DNA of 64,000 bases. It comes from Nesterenkonia alkaliphila. Its GTDB lineage: Bacteria; Actinomycetota; Actinomycetes; Actinomycetales; Micrococcaceae. The position numbers and the translations under genes were made by a program. The notes beneath the pieces were generated by a model. That model did not search any database. It saw only the letters and a list, made by a program, of their open reading frames with translations, and had not been told where the DNA came from. Location: contig NZ_WRPM01000097.1 of the NCBI RefSeq assembly GCF_009758175.1, positions 43,270 through 107,269 on the forward strand, written 5' to 3'. Shown here one piece after another: positions 63,684 through 64,000 of this stretch. Each line of letters starts with the position of its first letter. The first letter of the stretch is position 1.

Positions 63684-63890
63684 ATGACAGCAACCACTGG
63701 CACTCTGGAGGCCACCACCAAGCTGACTGCCCTGGACCGCTGCGACCGCTGCGGTGCACAGGCCTATATTCGCGCTGAGCTCCTCTCCGGCGGAGTGCTG
63801 CTCTTCTGCAACCACCACGGTCGGGACGTGGAGGCGAAGCTGCGGCCGCAGACCGCTAGCTGGATCGACGAGTCCGACCGCATCAGCTGA
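63684..63890 (+). CDS. DUF7455 zinc-ribbon protein
   Basis: This 68-residue protein has a single CDRC pair (about 20-23) and C-N-H-H (about 43-46), together a C-x2-C...C-x-x-H ribbon in the frame CDRCGAQAYIRAELLSGGVLLFCNHHG. The C-terminus is WIDESDRIS. It matches the actinobacterial DUF7455 family located beside parE. The function is unknown. AGGAGG precedes the ATG, and a strong terminator follows 10 bp after the stop. Confidence 0.83.
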   Translation: MTATTGTLEATTKLTALDRCDRCGAQAYIRAELLSGGVLLFCNHHGRDVEAKLRPQTASWIDESDRIS

Positions 63891-63900
63891 GTCCGCACAG

Positions 63901-63933
63901 AAAAATGCCCCGGCAGTCTGCCGGGGCATTTTT
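63901..63933. terminator. Rho-independent terminator after the DUF7455 gene
   Basis: AAAAATGCCCCGGCA and TGCCGGGGCATTTTT form a perfect 15-bp stem with a 3-base loop and a U-run in both directions. Confidence 0.9.
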
Positions 63934-63964
63934 CATGCTCGGGAACCGTATCCCGCTAGCTGCA

Positions 63965-64000
63965 TTGTCCCGCCGGCGGGGAAACCCCGCTCGGCTCTCG
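63965..64000 (+). repeat. Intergenic repeat, copy 2 (cut by window end)
   Basis: TTGTCC, CGCCGGCGGG, a 4-bp spacer, then CCCCGCTCGGCTCTCG repeats the element at 8675-8712, with a spacer two bases shorter. It follows the terminator of the DUF7455 gene and runs off the window. Confidence 0.6.

Overview
This is a 64 kb window of a high-GC actinobacterial chromosome. Lineage markers include SepH, RbpA, HelY, DUF4193, DUF3093, DUF3159, DUF3710 and DUF5998 proteins, a ParE-type topoisomerase next to a DUF7455 protein, and an oleABCD cluster with a fused oleBC. The fused oleBC and overall gene set point to Micrococcales, most likely Micrococcaceae (a Nesterenkonia/Micrococcus/Kocuria/Arthrobacter relative). 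The genus cannot be fixed from the sequence. I see no tRNA, rRNA, CRISPR array, insertion sequence, prophage or integrase. No gene-free gap exceeds about 235 bp.

Layout. 1-185: tail of a BlaI/MecI-type regulator. 191-4991 (-): oleA, oleBC and oleD for long-chain olefin synthesis, with coupled overlaps. 5084-12824: core actinobacterial genes (DUF5998 plus an AlkP-fold phosphodiesterase, sepH, DUF4193, DUF3093, dut-DUF3710-DUF3159-RNA methyltransferase). 12929-15766: aconitase. 15842-26765: accessory, stress-flavoured block (glycosyltransferase, glycogen-debranching-like GH, MerR regulator, epimerase fusion, aldonolactone oxidase, sensory-rhodopsin-transducer-like protein, and a GntP/DUF7218/SDR/Zn-ADH operon). 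26887-38194: housekeeping (DUF3054, rlmA, NfeD, SPFH protein, rbpA, dolichol-phosphate-mannose-synthase-like enzyme, a degenerate amidohydrolase coupled to helY, MFS exporter, gdhA). 38286-39884: a DUF222/HNH (13E12-type) protein. 39885-53853: alpha-glucan island. 53875-58262: alcohol/aldehyde oxidation locus. 58267-61453: ctaB in an operon with an ABC ATPase and a large membrane protein. 61494-63890: parE and a DUF7455 zinc-ribbon protein.

How the genes work together. In the glucan island a surface-anchored alpha-amylase (two CBM25 modules and an LAATG sortase signal) and a lipoprotein pullulanase should degrade starch or glycogen outside the cell. A MalE-MalF-MalG importer lacking its own ATPase takes up maltodextrins, and two cytoplasmic GH13 enzymes hydrolyse them. 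A LacI repressor is encoded with one of these enzymes. Four near-identical operator-like sites (core TGGAAGCGCTTSCA) lie at the two divergent promoter regions and inside the amylase start, so the island looks like a single regulon. In the alcohol locus a GAF-domain activator lies between divergent aldehyde dehydrogenase/DUF779 and AdhP genes, each with a perfect dyad in its leader.

A recurrent regulatory theme is leaderless transcription. At least 13 genes have a TAnnnT-like -10 box 6-8 bp before an ATG or GTG; this changes the preferred start for oleA, dut and ctaB. The best candidates for new biology are the operon of epimerase-helical-domain fusion, aldonolactone oxidase and transducer-like protein with no rhodopsin; a structured intergenic repeat present in two copies; the ctaB/ABC operon; and the amidohydrolase homologue without metal ligands that is translationally coupled to helY.
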